Shown one piece after another: positions 15,855 to 26,108 of a stretch of DNA of 64,000 nucleotides (positions within the stretch are counted from its first letter, which is position 1; the number at the start of each line of letters is the position of its first letter). The translations under genes were made by a program, and so were the position numbers. Origin of the DNA: Daejeonella sp. H1SJ63 (GTDB lineage Bacteria; Bacteroidota; Bacteroidia; Sphingobacteriales; Sphingobacteriaceae); contig NZ_JARKMZ010000042.1 of assembly GCF_029360775.1 (NCBI RefSeq), positions 57,878 to 121,877 on the forward strand. The letters are read 5' to 3'. The notes beneath the pieces are model-generated. The model was not told where the DNA came from. It made no database searches and saw only the letters and a program-made list of their open reading frames with translations.

Positions 15855-17717
15855 ATGTTTGAGAAATACGATATAATAGTAGTTGGTGCAGGCCATGCAG
15901 GTTGCGAAGCAGCCGCGGCAGCCGCAAACCTCGGTTCAAAAGTATTATTAATTACAATGAACATGGGAACTATAGCTCAGATGAGTTGTAATCCGGCAAT
16001 GGGCGGAGTTGCAAAAGGGCAGATCGTGCGTGAGATAGATGCACTTGGTGGCTATTCAGGAATAATATCAGACAAAACAACTATTCAATTCAGAATGTTG
16101 AACAGTTCCAAGGGGCCCGCCATGTGGAGCCCAAGAGCGCAAATAGATAGAATGCGCTTCGCTGAGGAATGGAGGCTAATGCTTGAAAAAACTCCAAATG
16201 TAGATTTCTGGCAAGATACCGTTACATCACTTCTGGTTGAGAACGATAAAGTATGCGGAGTAAGGACATCACTTGGAATCAAAATAAAATCTGATGCAGT
16301 TGTCTTAACTAACGGAACATTCCTGAATGGAATCATTCATATCGGCGAAAAGAAATTCGGAGGAGGAAGAACAGGTGAAAAATCAGCTACAGGAATAACT
16401 GAACAACTGGTAGAATTAGGCTTTGAAGCCGGGAGAATGAAAACAGGAACCCCACCAAGGGTAGACGGGAGATCTTTGAATTATTCCAAAATGGAGGAGC
16501 AATGGGGTGATGAATCAAGAGGAAGATTTTCCTACACTGATGTTGAACTTCCAACTGAACAAAGATGCTGCTGGATTACTTATACAAATACAGAAGTACA
16601 TGAAACCCTGAAAGAAGGTTTTGAAAAATCACCTATGTTTACAGGCAGGATAAAAGGCCTGGGACCAAGGTATTGCCCATCCATTGAAGATAAAATAAAC
16701 AGATTTGCCGAACGTGAAAGACATCAGATCTTTGTAGAACCGGAGGGCTGGAACACTGTAGAAATTTATGTAAACGGATTTTCAACCTCTCTCCCGGAAG
16801 ATGTACAGTACAGAGCACTAACACAAATCCCTGGATTTGAAAAAGCTAAAATGTTCAGACCGGGGTATGCTATTGAATACGATTTTTTCCCGCCAACTCA
16901 ATTAAATCTTACACTGGAAACCAAAAAGATTCAGAATCTTTATTTCGCCGGACAAATTAATGGAACTACGGGATATGAAGAAGCGGCCTGTCAGGGATTC
17001 ATCGCAGGAATAAATGCACACCAGAAAATTAAAGAAAAAGACGAGCTGGTCCTGAAAAGATCAGAATCATACATAGGTGTACTGATTGATGATTTGGTTA
17101 CAAAAGGAACCGAAGAGCCCTATCGAATGTTTACATCCAGGGCGGAGCATCGTTTATTGCTTCGTCAGGATAATGCAGATATTCGCTTAAGTCCAATCGG
17201 CCATGAACTTGGCTTAATAAATGATAAACGACTTGAACGCGTAAATCAAAAAGTAAAAAATGCAGACGAAATAGTATCCTACTTAAAAACAACATCGGTT
17301 GCACCTAAAGCTGTGAACGAAATACTTGAAGAAAAGGGAACTCCCGGAATAAACCAAAATGTCAGACTCTTTTCGCTGATCACCAGACCACAGATAAACT
17401 TAAGTGATCTGAGAAAAGCAGATAACACATTTAACGAACTGCTTAATAACTATAACCCTGAAACAATAGAACAGGCCGAAATTAAAGTTAAGTATGAAAG
17501 TTATTTTGAAAAAGAAATTGAAATCGTAGATAAAATGAAACGAATGGAAGACCATATTATAAATCCTGATTTCAACTATCTTGGACTCGTATCTCTTTCA
17601 AAAGAAGCAAGAGAAAAACTCATGAAAATAAAACCAAGAACTTTAGGTCAGGCTTCACGAATTTCCGGCGTCTCACCATCTGATATATCAGTTTTAATGG
17701 TACACATGAGCAGATGA
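15855..17717 (+). CDS. mnmG: tRNA uridine-5-carboxymethylaminomethyl modification enzyme MnmG (GidA)
   Basis: 620 residues, standard length. The FAD-binding loop [12 protein letters not shown] lies at the N-terminus, followed by the family signature [20 protein letters not shown] and [11 protein letters not shown]. With MnmE it installs the cmnm5 group at U34 of several tRNAs. The ATG start is preceded by two parS sites within 80 bases. mnmG is often close to the replication origin, and the parS pair fits that. Cys-containing segments and the C-terminal helical domain (ending [10 protein letters not shown]) appear intact. Confidence 0.97.
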   Translation: MFEKYDIIVVGAGHAGCEAAAAAANLGSKVLLITMNMGTIAQMSCNPAMGGVAKGQIVREIDALGGYSGIISDKTTIQFRMLNSSKGPAMWSPRAQIDRMRFAEEWRLMLEKTPNVDFWQDTVTSLLVENDKVCGVRTSLGIKIKSDAVVLTNGTFLNGIIHIGEKKFGGGRTGEKSATGITEQLVELGFEAGRMKTGTPPRVDGRSLNYSKMEEQWGDESRGRFSYTDVELPTEQRCCWITYTNTEVHETLKEGFEKSPMFTGRIKGLGPRYCPSIEDKINRFAERERHQIFVEPEGWNTVEIYVNGFSTSLPEDVQYRALTQIPGFEKAKMFRPGYAIEYDFFPPTQLNLTLETKKIQNLYFAGQINGTTGYEEAACQGFIAGINAHQKIKEKDELVLKRSESYIGVLIDDLVTKGTEEPYRMFTSRAEHRLLLRQDNADIRLSPIGHELGLINDKRLERVNQKVKNADEIVSYLKTTSVAPKAVNEILEEKGTPGINQNVRLFSLITRPQINLSDLRKADNTFNELLNNYNPETIEQAEIKVKYESYFEKEIEIVDKMKRMEDHIINPDFNYLGLVSLSKEAREKLMKIKPRTLGQASRISGVSPSDISVLMVHMSR

Positions 17718-17850
17718 ACATTAACATATTGATAATCAAGATGTTAATGATATAAAATGTGGACTTTAAATAATGAGATATAAGCAACTTTTTATATGCC
17801 GACAATCATTTTATTTAAAAACAGGCTTAAATTTACCAGAGGGCTTAAAA

Positions 17851-19485
17851 ATGCCAAAATTTAAAAACCATATATTTTTACCGATTTTTTTTGCTGTAAT
17901 TTCTTCGATTACACTATTCAACAGTTGCGCCAGTGTTCAATCGCCAACCGGCGGACCAAGAGATACAATCCAACCGGCCATTGTAAAAGAATTTCCGAAA
18001 AATCTTAACAGAAATTTTGTAAGCAAAAAAATTGAAATCGAATTTGATGAATTCATTAAACTTTCAAATGAGTTTACAGAAATAAGCATTTCACCGGCTC
18101 TTGATTACCCTCCCCTTTTTAAAGCTAAAAAAGAATTACTAACAATAGAGTTTGAAAAGGAGTTAGAAAAAAATACAACTTATACCATAAACTTTGGCAA
18201 AGCTATAGCCGATGTAAACGAAAGCAACATCCTGAAGAATTATACTTATGTATTTTCAACCGGTAATGAGATCGATTCTTTATCAATATCAGGAAAAATT
18301 ATAAATGCTTTAACAAAAGAAAAAGTTAAAGATGTTACCGTTTTCATTTTGCCGCTAAGTCAGGACTCTTTGTTTGGAAAAAAGAAAGCCAGTTTCTATA
18401 CAAGCACTGATACTTCAGGCAATTTCAAATTATCAAACTTAAGAGAGGATACTTACAGAATATACGCGCTTAACGAACAGGGCGGAGGAGATAGAATCTA
18501 TAACAATTACAACGAAGAAATAGGGTTCGTCACAGAACCGCTGAAACTAAACAAGGATACTGCTGATCTGACTCTCAGGCTATTCAAAGAAGTACCAGGT
18601 ACATTTATGGTAACCGACCGAAAAATTGATCCTGACGGAAAAATAAGTATGATATTCAATAAATCTATCGTAAAGCCTGAGATCAAATTTCTGGATCCTG
18701 CAGAATTAAACACAAACAAAACTGTTGAATTCAGCAATACTTTAGATTCTGCTACAATCTGGCTTCCTGAAATTACTTTCGACTCATTAAAAGTACAGGT
18801 AAATTCAGACAAACAAAGTCTGGATACAATTATACTGAGAAGAAACAAAAGAGACACCTACACCAAGTCATTAACCATAATAGATAACCTTACCGGAACT
18901 AAATTAAAACCCGGTTCAGACCTTACAGTAAGATTCTCTGCCCCTATTCAAAGTATACAGGAAAGTCTGATAACTCTGCTTGAAGATTCAGTTCAGGTTA
19001 AGGGACTTCAGATAGTTAAAAGCCCTGAAAATCAAAGAAATTATCTGATCAGGTATCCATGGAAATTAAAAAAACAATATATACTAAGCTTAAAAGAGAA
19101 CGCCTTCACAGATATAGTAAATAACAAATCGAAACTGTACAACAGAAAGTTTGAATTAGATACTGAAGAAAATTACGGTAGCATATCCATAAAATTAACC
19201 GTCCCTGATACAAGCAAAACATATATCATTCAGTGGCTCGGAGAAAAAAATGAAGTCAAAAGGCAGGATCAGATAAGAAAAAATACAATATTAAACTACA
19301 CCCGTTACCCTACAGCCAAATATTTAGTCAGGGTTATTTATGATGAAAACAGCAACGGAAAATGGGATACAGGAAATATAAAATCAAAAGCCCAGCCAGA
19401 AAAAAGCTGGACATTTGAAAAGATTATTGCCCTTAGGCCTAACTGGGATCTGGAAGAAACGGTTACTATTCCTTTTCCGGATTAA
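17851..19485 (+). CDS. Ig-like-domain (Big_5) lipoprotein
   Basis: 544 residues from ATG 17851; an upstream ATG at 17773 would add 26 residues in front of the signal peptide and is less likely. The signal peptide ends in a lipobox-like LFNSCAS, followed by SPTGGPRDTI, a sequence characteristic of a Bacteroidota lipoprotein family with an N-terminal bacterial Ig-like fold. Further beta-rich domains follow to the C-terminus. Probably a periplasm-facing or surface lipoprotein of unknown function. Its 3' end overlaps the convergent carbonic anhydrase gene by 20 bases. Confidence 0.8.
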   Translation: MPKFKNHIFLPIFFAVISSITLFNSCASVQSPTGGPRDTIQPAIVKEFPKNLNRNFVSKKIEIEFDEFIKLSNEFTEISISPALDYPPLFKAKKELLTIEFEKELEKNTTYTINFGKAIADVNESNILKNYTYVFSTGNEIDSLSISGKIINALTKEKVKDVTVFILPLSQDSLFGKKKASFYTSTDTSGNFKLSNLREDTYRIYALNEQGGGDRIYNNYNEEIGFVTEPLKLNKDTADLTLRLFKEVPGTFMVTDRKIDPDGKISMIFNKSIVKPEIKFLDPAELNTNKTVEFSNTLDSATIWLPEITFDSLKVQVNSDKQSLDTIILRRNKRDTYTKSLTIIDNLTGTKLKPGSDLTVRFSAPIQSIQESLITLLEDSVQVKGLQIVKSPENQRNYLIRYPWKLKKQYILSLKENAFTDIVNNKSKLYNRKFELDTEENYGSISIKLTVPDTSKTYIIQWLGEKNEVKRQDQIRKNTILNYTRYPTAKYLVRVIYDENSNGKWDTGNIKSKAQPEKSWTFEKIIALRPNWDLEETVTIPFPD

Positions 19486-19987
19486 ACCAGCCTGAATACA
19501 TTTTATAATTCTCCGGAAGCTGTTTTAAAAGAGCTCTTTGAGCTTCAGTAACTGGTTTTATCTTACGGGCTGGTATACCGGCATATAAATACCCCGCTTC
19601 ACAGATTGTATTTTCAAGAACAATTGCCCCTGCTGCGATAATACAGAACTCCTCAACCACTGCATTATCCATTACTATTGCCCCCATACCAATTAGTACA
19701 TGGTCTTTTAAAATACAACCATGAACCAATGCATTATGACCTATAGAAACATTATTGCCTATAGTTGTTCCTGCCTTTTGATATGTACAATGAATAACTG
19801 CCCCATCCTGGATATTGGTATTATTACCAATTCTGATATAATTTACATCTCCCCTGACAACAGCATTGAACCAAACAGAGCAATTTGCTCCCATGGTAAC
19901 TTCTCCAACTATTGTTGAATTTTCAGCAAGAAAACAATTCTCGCCAATTACGGGCGAAATTCCTTTTACAGGTAATATTAATGGCAT
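19466..19987 (-). CDS. Gamma-class carbonic anhydrase family protein (YrdA-like)
   Basis: 173 residues. Imperfect hexapeptide repeats (for example NCFLAENSTIVGEV, NNTNIQDGAVIHC, NNVSIGHNALVHG) build a left-handed beta-helix. Histidines in VIHC, IGHN and LVHG match the metal-binding trio of the Cam/YrdA group. Some members are active carbonic anhydrases, others are not; activity cannot be decided from sequence. It lies ten bases downstream of nadB on the same strand, so the two may be cotranscribed. Confidence 0.87.
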   Translation of the reverse strand: MPLILPVKGISPVIGENCFLAENSTIVGEVTMGANCSVWFNAVVRGDVNYIRIGNNTNIQDGAVIHCTYQKAGTTIGNNVSIGHNALVHGCILKDHVLIGMGAIVMDNAVVEEFCIIAAGAIVLENTICEAGYLYAGIPARKIKPVTEAQRALLKQLPENYKMYSGWFNPEKE

Positions 19988-19997
19988 AATTTCTTAA

Positions 19998-21587
19998 TTA
20001 AAATACAGTGTCGTGAGGCTCCTGAGCATGAACCTTATAGTCGGTTGTATAATGCAGGCCCCTGCTCTCTTTACGCATCATTGCTGATTTAATAACTAAA
20101 TAAGCATTTTGTATAACATTTCTCAACTCACACAATTTAACAGAAAGTTTGGTTTCCTTGTAAAAACTCTCTGTTTCTTCATATAAAAGACCAAGTCTGC
20201 GCAGTGCTCTTTCAAGTCTGAAATCTGAACGGACAATGCCAACATAATCACTCATTACCTTCTGAACCTCCCGTAAATTATGAGTTACTAAAATATCCTC
20301 ATCAGAGAGTTTAGTATCAGTTTCATCCCATTCAGTAATATTATCAGGGATTACATTATGCTTAAACCGGGAAATTACATGCTCGAAGATTCTGTGAGCA
20401 AAAACAGGAGCTTCAAGTAATGAATTGGATGCCAATCGGTTAGCACCATGCAAACCCGTTGATGAACATTCGCCACAAGCATATAAACGATGAATTGATG
20501 ATTGACCATATTCATCAACCAGGATACCCCCGCACATATAATGTGCAGCCGGAGTAACAGGAATTAAATCTTTGCACATATCGATACCTATACTTAAACA
20601 TTTGGCATAGATATTTGGAAAATGAGCAAGTATATCTGATTTTGAACGATGCCGGATATCAAGAAAAACAAAATCATCACCTGATTTCTTCATTTCAGCA
20701 TCAATCGCCCTGGCAACAATATCACGCGGAGCAAGAGATTTACGCTCATCATAATTTTGCATAAATTCCTCACCTGATCTCGTTTTTAAAATACCCCCAA
20801 AACCACGAACAGCTTCAGAAATTAAAAATGATGGATATTCACCGGGATTATACAATGCAGTTGGATGAAACTGGATAAATTCCATATTTCTAACCTTAGC
20901 TTTTGCACGGTAAGCCATCGCTATACCATCACCTGTTGCTATAACCGGATTAGTAGTAGCTGAATAAATATGACCAGCGCCACCAGAAGCCATTAAAGTA
21001 ACTTTTGAAAGGAACTTCTCAACCTTATTAGTAGCAGTGTTTAATGCATAAATTCCATAACATTCAATATCAGCAGATCGTTTGTCAACTAATTGACCAA
21101 TGTGATGCTGAGTGATCAATTCAACAGCAAAATAATGTGTCAGTAATTCGATATTATGATTATGGTGAACCTGCTCAAGCAAAGCCCTCTCTATCTCAAA
21201 ACCGGTAATATCCTTATAATGAAGTACCCGGCTTTCAGAATGTCCGCCTTCTTTTGCGAGATCAAAAATTCCCTCCCTCGTCTTATCAAAATGAGTTCCA
21301 TATTCAATAATTTCATCAATTCTTGCCGGACCTTCAGTAACTACAATCTCAACAATATGCTTATCACAAAGTCCATCACCAGCAATAAGAGTATCTTTAA
21401 TGTGCTTATCAAACGAATCTTCAACTTTATCAACAACTACGGCTACACCACCCTGAGCATATTTAGTATTTGATTCATCCTCATTTGCTTTCGTAACAAT
21501 CAGAACCTTACCGTATTGAGCAGCTTTAAGTGCAAAACTTAATCCGGCTATACCAGACCCAATTACCAGAAAATCAACATTCCTCAT
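19998..21587 (-). CDS. nadB: L-aspartate oxidase
   Basis: 529 residues. The FAD loop [15 protein letters not shown] is at the N-terminus. [13 protein letters not shown], RAVxGFGG and the [27 protein letters not shown] signature segment identify the fumarate-reductase/succinate-dehydrogenase flavoprotein family in its NadB form. It oxidises L-aspartate to iminoaspartate, the first step of de novo NAD synthesis; the product goes to NadA, encoded divergently 409 bases away. The shared spacer contains a strong palindrome that could regulate both genes. nadC is not in the window. Confidence 0.96.
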   Translation of the reverse strand: MRNVDFLVIGSGIAGLSFALKAAQYGKVLIVTKANEDESNTKYAQGGVAVVVDKVEDSFDKHIKDTLIAGDGLCDKHIVEIVVTEGPARIDEIIEYGTHFDKTREGIFDLAKEGGHSESRVLHYKDITGFEIERALLEQVHHNHNIELLTHYFAVELITQHHIGQLVDKRSADIECYGIYALNTATNKVEKFLSKVTLMASGGAGHIYSATTNPVIATGDGIAMAYRAKAKVRNMEFIQFHPTALYNPGEYPSFLISEAVRGFGGILKTRSGEEFMQNYDERKSLAPRDIVARAIDAEMKKSGDDFVFLDIRHRSKSDILAHFPNIYAKCLSIGIDMCKDLIPVTPAAHYMCGGILVDEYGQSSIHRLYACGECSSTGLHGANRLASNSLLEAPVFAHRIFEHVISRFKHNVIPDNITEWDETDTKLSDEDILVTHNLREVQKVMSDYVGIVRSDFRLERALRRLGLLYEETESFYKETKLSVKLCELRNVIQNAYLVIKSAMMRKESRGLHYTTDYKVHAQEPHDTVF

Positions 21588-21996
21588 CGAAATAATGTTT
21601 TAAATATGACTATTCAAATATCATGTTAATAACCCTCTCAAAGATGTTAATTTACTGCTAATAGTAGTTGAATAATTTACAAACAGACTCATAAATACTT
21701 CAATTACCCTGAATTTAACTTATTTTTGAAGAAGTTTTAAGCATTAAAACTGTAGTAATCCACGTTTTACATACAAGGAAAAAATACACATATAAGATTT
21801 GAAAAAAATATATTGATAATTAAATAGCTTAATTATCAATATGATAATAGATAATTTGTGTTTATAATATGTTGATAAATAATTAAAAACAATTTAACAG
21901 ATAAAAATTGTACTTAATTTCTAACAATACCAACACACTAATAAACAATAAGAATATTACTTAAATAATAAATTGTATTTATTGAACAGTTGATAA
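21588..21996. other. AT-rich 409-bp spacer between nadB and nadA
   Basis: Very AT-rich, no ORF with a credible product. It contains a 14-bp-arm inverted repeat (21810-21842), the word TGTTGATAA at 21870-21878 (one mismatch from the DnaA box when reverse-complemented), AGTTGATAA at 21988-21996, and TATTGATAA/TTATCAATA inside the palindrome. It must hold the divergent nad promoters; an origin role is possible but unproven. Confidence 0.6.
21810..21842. promoter_or_regulatory. Perfect inverted repeat, candidate nad operator
   Basis: Arms ATATTGATAATTAA and TTAATTATCAATAT (14 bp each, perfect) flank a 5-base spacer ATAGC. The size suits a dimeric regulator such as one controlling NAD synthesis. 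It lies between divergent nadB and nadA. Confidence 0.5.
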
Positions 21997-22989
21997 ATGA
22001 ATACCTTAGAAGAATTAAATATTAAAGGTTTTATCGATGAGCCGATTGATCCGACACTCGATTTATATAGCGAAATAAGGCGTTTAAAAAAGGAAAAAAA
22101 TGCTGTAATTCTTGCTCATTATTATCAGGAATCTGATATACAGGATATTGCAGATTATATTGGTGATAGTCTTGGTTTATCTCAGGAAGCAGCAAAAACA
22201 AATGCTGATGTTATTGTGTTTGCCGGTGTGCACTTTATGGCAGAAACAGCTAAGATTTTGTCGCCTGCAAAAAAGGTATTATTACCTGATTTAAAAGCAG
22301 GATGCTCACTTTCAGATAGTTGTCCGCCGAAATTATTCAGCAAATTTAGGGAGAAGTATCCTGATCATATTGTAATTACTTATGTAAACTGTACAGCAGA
22401 ATTGAAAGCAATGAGTGATATAGTTTGCACATCTGCAAATGCTGTAAAAATAGTAGAGAGTTTACCAAAAGATCAGAAGATCATATTTGGTCCGGATAGA
22501 AATTTAGGGGCTTTTGTAGCTGAGAAAACAGGAAGGGATCTTGTTCTTTGGAATGGTGCCTGTATGGTTCATGAAATCTTTTCGCGTGAAAAGATTACGA
22601 AACTTAAGAACCGGCATCCAGAAGCTAAATTTATAGCTCATCCTGAATGTGAAGAGCATGTATTGCAGATGGCTGATTATATAGGTTCTACTACTGGTAT
22701 GTTGAAATATACCATGACTAATTCTGCCAGGGAATTTATTGTAGCAACTGAAAGCGGAATTATTCATCAGATGGAAAAGGCAAGTCCTGAAAAGGTATTT
22801 ATTCCGGCTCCTCCAAATAATGCCTGTGCATGCAATGACTGTCCGCATATGAAAAGAAATACTTTAGAGAAATTGTATTTATGTATTAAAAATGAACTTC
22901 CTGAAGTAACTGTTCCAATGGATATTATTTTGAAGGCACAAAGACCAATTGAAAGAATGCTTGAAATCTCTGCTCAGTTTGGATTATAA
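21997..22989 (+). CDS. nadA: Quinolinate synthase
   Basis: 330 residues. NadA fold with its hallmark segments: [22 protein letters not shown] near the N-terminus, a Cys in [11 protein letters not shown], and Cys-containing [19 protein letters not shown] near the C-terminus; the three [4Fe-4S] ligands should be among these and in [11 protein letters not shown]. It condenses iminoaspartate with dihydroxyacetone phosphate to quinolinate. The gene is divergent from nadB and is followed after three bases by a dicarboxylate symporter gene, which could supply aspartate. Confidence 0.96.
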   Translation: MNTLEELNIKGFIDEPIDPTLDLYSEIRRLKKEKNAVILAHYYQESDIQDIADYIGDSLGLSQEAAKTNADVIVFAGVHFMAETAKILSPAKKVLLPDLKAGCSLSDSCPPKLFSKFREKYPDHIVITYVNCTAELKAMSDIVCTSANAVKIVESLPKDQKIIFGPDRNLGAFVAEKTGRDLVLWNGACMVHEIFSREKITKLKNRHPEAKFIAHPECEEHVLQMADYIGSTTGMLKYTMTNSAREFIVATESGIIHQMEKASPEKVFIPAPPNNACACNDCPHMKRNTLEKLYLCIKNELPEVTVPMDIILKAQRPIERMLEISAQFGL

Positions 22990-22992
22990 TTT

Positions 22993-24228
22993 ATGAATGA
23001 ACAGAAATCCGGATTTTTAAAGAACTACAGCAGTATAATACAATTGCTGATAGGTATTATTACCGGAACTGTTTTGGGATTAATTTTAGGTAAAAAAGTA
23101 GAGGTACTTAAACCTCTTGGAGATATATTTCTAAATCTCCTTTTTACAGCAGTAATTCCGCTTATATTTTTCGCAATTTCTTCGTCAGTAGCCAATATGG
23201 ATAAAGGAAGAAAAATGGGAAAAGTAATGTTTATTACGCTGCTTGTTTTTGTAGGAACGGTATTTATTTCAGCTTTATTAACAGTTTTTACAGTCTGGTT
23301 ATTTCCTCTTCCACAAACCATTGAAACCACTGTAAAGGCAGTGGAAGATATGCATACTCAAAGTTTTGCTGAGCAGGCAACAAGTTTGCTTACAGTAAAT
23401 GAGTTTTATGAGCTTCTTTCACGTAAAAGTATGCTTGCTTTCATTATTTTTTCATTACTGATGGGTTTTGCAACATCCCGTGGAGGAGAAATTGCGGGCC
23501 CGTTTAAAAAATTTCTGATAGCCGGCGATGAAGTAATGAAGCAATTTCTGATTCTGATCATGAAAATAGCACCAATAGGTTTAGGTGCTTATTTTGCATA
23601 TCAGATTGGTGTGTTTGGTCCTCAATTATTTGGAACCTATGCCCATTCAATGGCAATTTATTACGGATTAGCTTTATTTTATTTTATTGTTTTCTTTAGT
23701 CTTTATGCATTTTTAGCCGGAGGGGTTCCGGGTATCAGGATCTATTGGAAAAATAATATCATACCATCCCTTACTGCATTAAGTACCTGCAGCAGTATTG
23801 CAACAGTTCCGGCAAATCTTACAGCTGCAAGGGCAATGAAAATACCCGAACATATTTCAAGTCTGGTAATTCCTTTAGGTGCACCGCTTCATAAGGATGG
23901 ATCAAGCATTTCGGCTATTATTAAGATTGCAGCAGTTTTTGCAATAATGGGTAAGGATTTTACTGAACCCACAACTATTTTAATTGCTTTGGGTATTACA
24001 GTTATCCTGAGTACGGTAGAAGGAGGAATTCCGAACGGAGGTTATATTGCAGAAATTATGATCATGACAGTTTATAATTTTCCTGTGGAGATGCTTCCTG
24101 TTGTTATGATCATCGGAACTTTGGTTGATCCGATGGCTACCCTTCTTAATGCTACAGGTGATACGGTTTCTGCAATGCTCATTACCCGATTTACTGAGGG
24201 TAAGCACTGGTTAAAAAATGCCATTTAA
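22993..24228 (+). CDS. Dicarboxylate/amino acid:cation symporter (DAACS family)
   Basis: 411 residues, about eight membrane helices plus re-entrant loops. The serine-rich re-entrant motif ALSTCSSIATVP and the substrate-site region PLGAPLHKDGSSISAI identify the GltP/DctA family, which imports glutamate, aspartate or C4-dicarboxylates with H+ or Na+. It begins three bases after nadA, so cotranscription is likely, and aspartate uptake would feed NadB; that link is inference. Its 3' end overlaps the next gene by 11 bases. Confidence 0.9.
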   Translation: MNEQKSGFLKNYSSIIQLLIGIITGTVLGLILGKKVEVLKPLGDIFLNLLFTAVIPLIFFAISSSVANMDKGRKMGKVMFITLLVFVGTVFISALLTVFTVWLFPLPQTIETTVKAVEDMHTQSFAEQATSLLTVNEFYELLSRKSMLAFIIFSLLMGFATSRGGEIAGPFKKFLIAGDEVMKQFLILIMKIAPIGLGAYFAYQIGVFGPQLFGTYAHSMAIYYGLALFYFIVFFSLYAFLAGGVPGIRIYWKNNIIPSLTALSTCSSIATVPANLTAARAMKIPEHISSLVIPLGAPLHKDGSSISAIIKIAAVFAIMGKDFTEPTTILIALGITVILSTVEGGIPNGGYIAEIMIMTVYNFPVEMLPVVMIIGTLVDPMATLLNATGDTVSAMLITRFTEGKHWLKNAI

Positions 24229-24949
24229 TAACATGATGATCACTTTAATAGTTTCCATACTTTTTGGTGTTTTCTTTGATCAGCCTGCCGATTTAAAAAC
24301 TAAGTTTAAAACAGAGCAATTGATCGTAGTAACTTCTGATTCCTGGAATAAGATTGAAGGTAAAATGAGTGTTTACGAGTACACAGCTGATGCATGGAAG
24401 CCTGTTTTATTAAATATTCCAATCGTTACCGGCAGAAGCGGAATGGCCTGGGGTAAAGGTTTACATGATGCTAAACTCAATACAGGAAAATTGAAAAAAG
24501 AGGGTGATGGAAATGCTCCGGCAGGTATTTATACACTCAGCGGATTATTTGGCTATCAGGATATATCTGCAAAGATGAAATCTTTGAAAGTTGATGATCG
24601 TACTTTTTGTGTGGATGACAGCAAGTCGGCCTATTATAATCGTATTGTTAAAACAGATACTGTTAAAAAGGACTGGAATTCGGCTGAAACCATGCGCATG
24701 AAAAGCGATGTCTATAAATATGGGATATTTGTAGATTATAATGTAAATCCCAGCATTCCGGGCATGGGTTCCTGTATTTTTATGCATATCTGGAGCGGAA
24801 GCAGCAGCCCTACTGCAGGATGTACAGCAATGAAAGAGGAAGATATTCTGAAACTTATTGCTTTTCTGGATAAAAAGAAAAATCCCGTTCTGGTTCAGGT
24901 GCCCAAAGCTGAATATGAAAAAATGAAACGGCTTTACAAATTACCCTGA
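24218..24949 (+). CDS. L,D-transpeptidase (YkuD) family protein
   Basis: 243 residues from ATG 24218, which overlaps the symporter by 11 bases; ATG 24233 gives a cleaner signal peptide (MMITLIVSILFG) just after the symporter stop and may be the true start. The catalytic motif is HIWSGSSSPTAGCTAM, with the nucleophilic Cys in GCTAM, typical of the COG3786 branch. Such enzymes make 3-3 crosslinks or attach proteins to peptidoglycan in the periplasm. No peptidoglycan-binding domain is present. Confidence 0.85.
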   Translation: MPFNNMMITLIVSILFGVFFDQPADLKTKFKTEQLIVVTSDSWNKIEGKMSVYEYTADAWKPVLLNIPIVTGRSGMAWGKGLHDAKLNTGKLKKEGDGNAPAGIYTLSGLFGYQDISAKMKSLKVDDRTFCVDDSKSAYYNRIVKTDTVKKDWNSAETMRMKSDVYKYGIFVDYNVNPSIPGMGSCIFMHIWSGSSSPTAGCTAMKEEDILKLIAFLDKKKNPVLVQVPKAEYEKMKRLYKLP

Positions 24950-25002
24950 TCTGATTAACACTTCCTTTAAAATTAGCACCTTTGTATTTTAAAAGGTAAA
25001 CT

Positions 25003-26052
25003 ATGTTTGAAAATAAGGGACGTACAGAAATTGAACAACTGGGCGAATTCGGACTCATTGATCATCTCACAAAGCATTTCACGATCAGTAATAAAAGTAC
25101 TTTAAAAGGCATTGGTGATGATGCTGCTGTCTTGAATTTTGATGGAAAGCGAACCTTGATTTCTACTGATCTTTTACTGGAAGGTATTCATTTTGATCTA
25201 GCCTATACTCCCCTCAAACATTTGGGCTATAAAGCTGTTCAGGTTAATCTCAGCGATATTTATGCAATGAACGGTACTGCCAGTCAGATCACTGTTTCCA
25301 TCGGCTTATCGAGCAAATTTCCACTGGAGGCAATTGAAGAATTGTATCAGGGAATAGGCATAGCTTGTGAAAAGTATGGAATTGATCTGGTTGGAGGCGA
25401 TACTACTTCATCCAAACAGGGATTGGTAATCAGTGTAACCAGTATTGGTTATGCCGATGAAAAAGATATTTGTTACCGTAATGGTGCCGGAGAGGGTGAT
25501 CTTTTATGTGTTTCAGGCGATCTGGGGGGTGCTTATACCGGTCTTCAGCTTCTTGAAAGAGAAAAGAGCATTTTTCTGGAAAACCCTAATATTCAGCCTG
25601 ATCTGGAGGGTAAAGATTATATTGTGGAGCGTCAGTTAAAGCCTGAAGCTAGAAAGGACATTGTTGAAGCGCTGAAATCAATGAAAGTTAAGCCAACATC
25701 AATGATCGATGTTTCGGATGGTTTGGCATCAGAGATTCTTCATATCTGTAAGCAGTCTGATAAAGGCTGTAATCTATATGAAGAAAAGATACCAATTGAT
25801 CCCATGACTTATCAAACGGCACGCGATTTTGGTCTCGATCCAACAGTTTGTGCCCTGAACGGTGGCGAAGATTATGAACTTCTGTTTACAATTAAACAGG
25901 CAGATTACGAAAAGATAAAATTCAATCCCGATATTTCAGTTATCGGGCATATTACGGAGGCATCAGCCGGATGCAATATGATTTCTAAATCAGCAATTGT
26001 TCATCCAATCAAAGCTCAGGGCTGGAATTCTTTGAAAGTTAATCAGGAATAG
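25003..26052 (+). CDS. thiL: Thiamine-phosphate kinase
   Basis: 349 residues. N-terminal GIGDDAAVLNFDGKR, TDLLLEGIHF, GYKAVQVNLSDIYAMNG and GGDTTSSKQG are the conserved ATP- and Mg-binding segments of the AIR-synthase/ThiL fold; SMIDVSDGLASEI and LNGGEDYELLF occur later. It phosphorylates thiamine monophosphate to the diphosphate. No other thiamine gene is adjacent. A near-consensus -7 (CACCTTTG) lies 20-30 bases before the ATG. Confidence 0.95.
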   Translation: MFENKGRTEIEQLGEFGLIDHLTKHFTISNKSTLKGIGDDAAVLNFDGKRTLISTDLLLEGIHFDLAYTPLKHLGYKAVQVNLSDIYAMNGTASQITVSIGLSSKFPLEAIEELYQGIGIACEKYGIDLVGGDTTSSKQGLVISVTSIGYADEKDICYRNGAGEGDLLCVSGDLGGAYTGLQLLEREKSIFLENPNIQPDLEGKDYIVERQLKPEARKDIVEALKSMKVKPTSMIDVSDGLASEILHICKQSDKGCNLYEEKIPIDPMTYQTARDFGLDPTVCALNGGEDYELLFTIKQADYEKIKFNPDISVIGHITEASAGCNMISKSAIVHPIKAQGWNSLKVNQE

Positions 26053-26108
26053 CATTTTCCTGGCGATATAAAATAAAGCATATATTTATTTTATATTTTC
26101 ATTTTCAC

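Noticed and set aside
17719..17749. Inverted repeat CATTAACAT/ATGTTAATG after mnmG
   Set aside because: AT-rich 9-bp arms with a 13-base loop and no T run; too weak to call a terminator.
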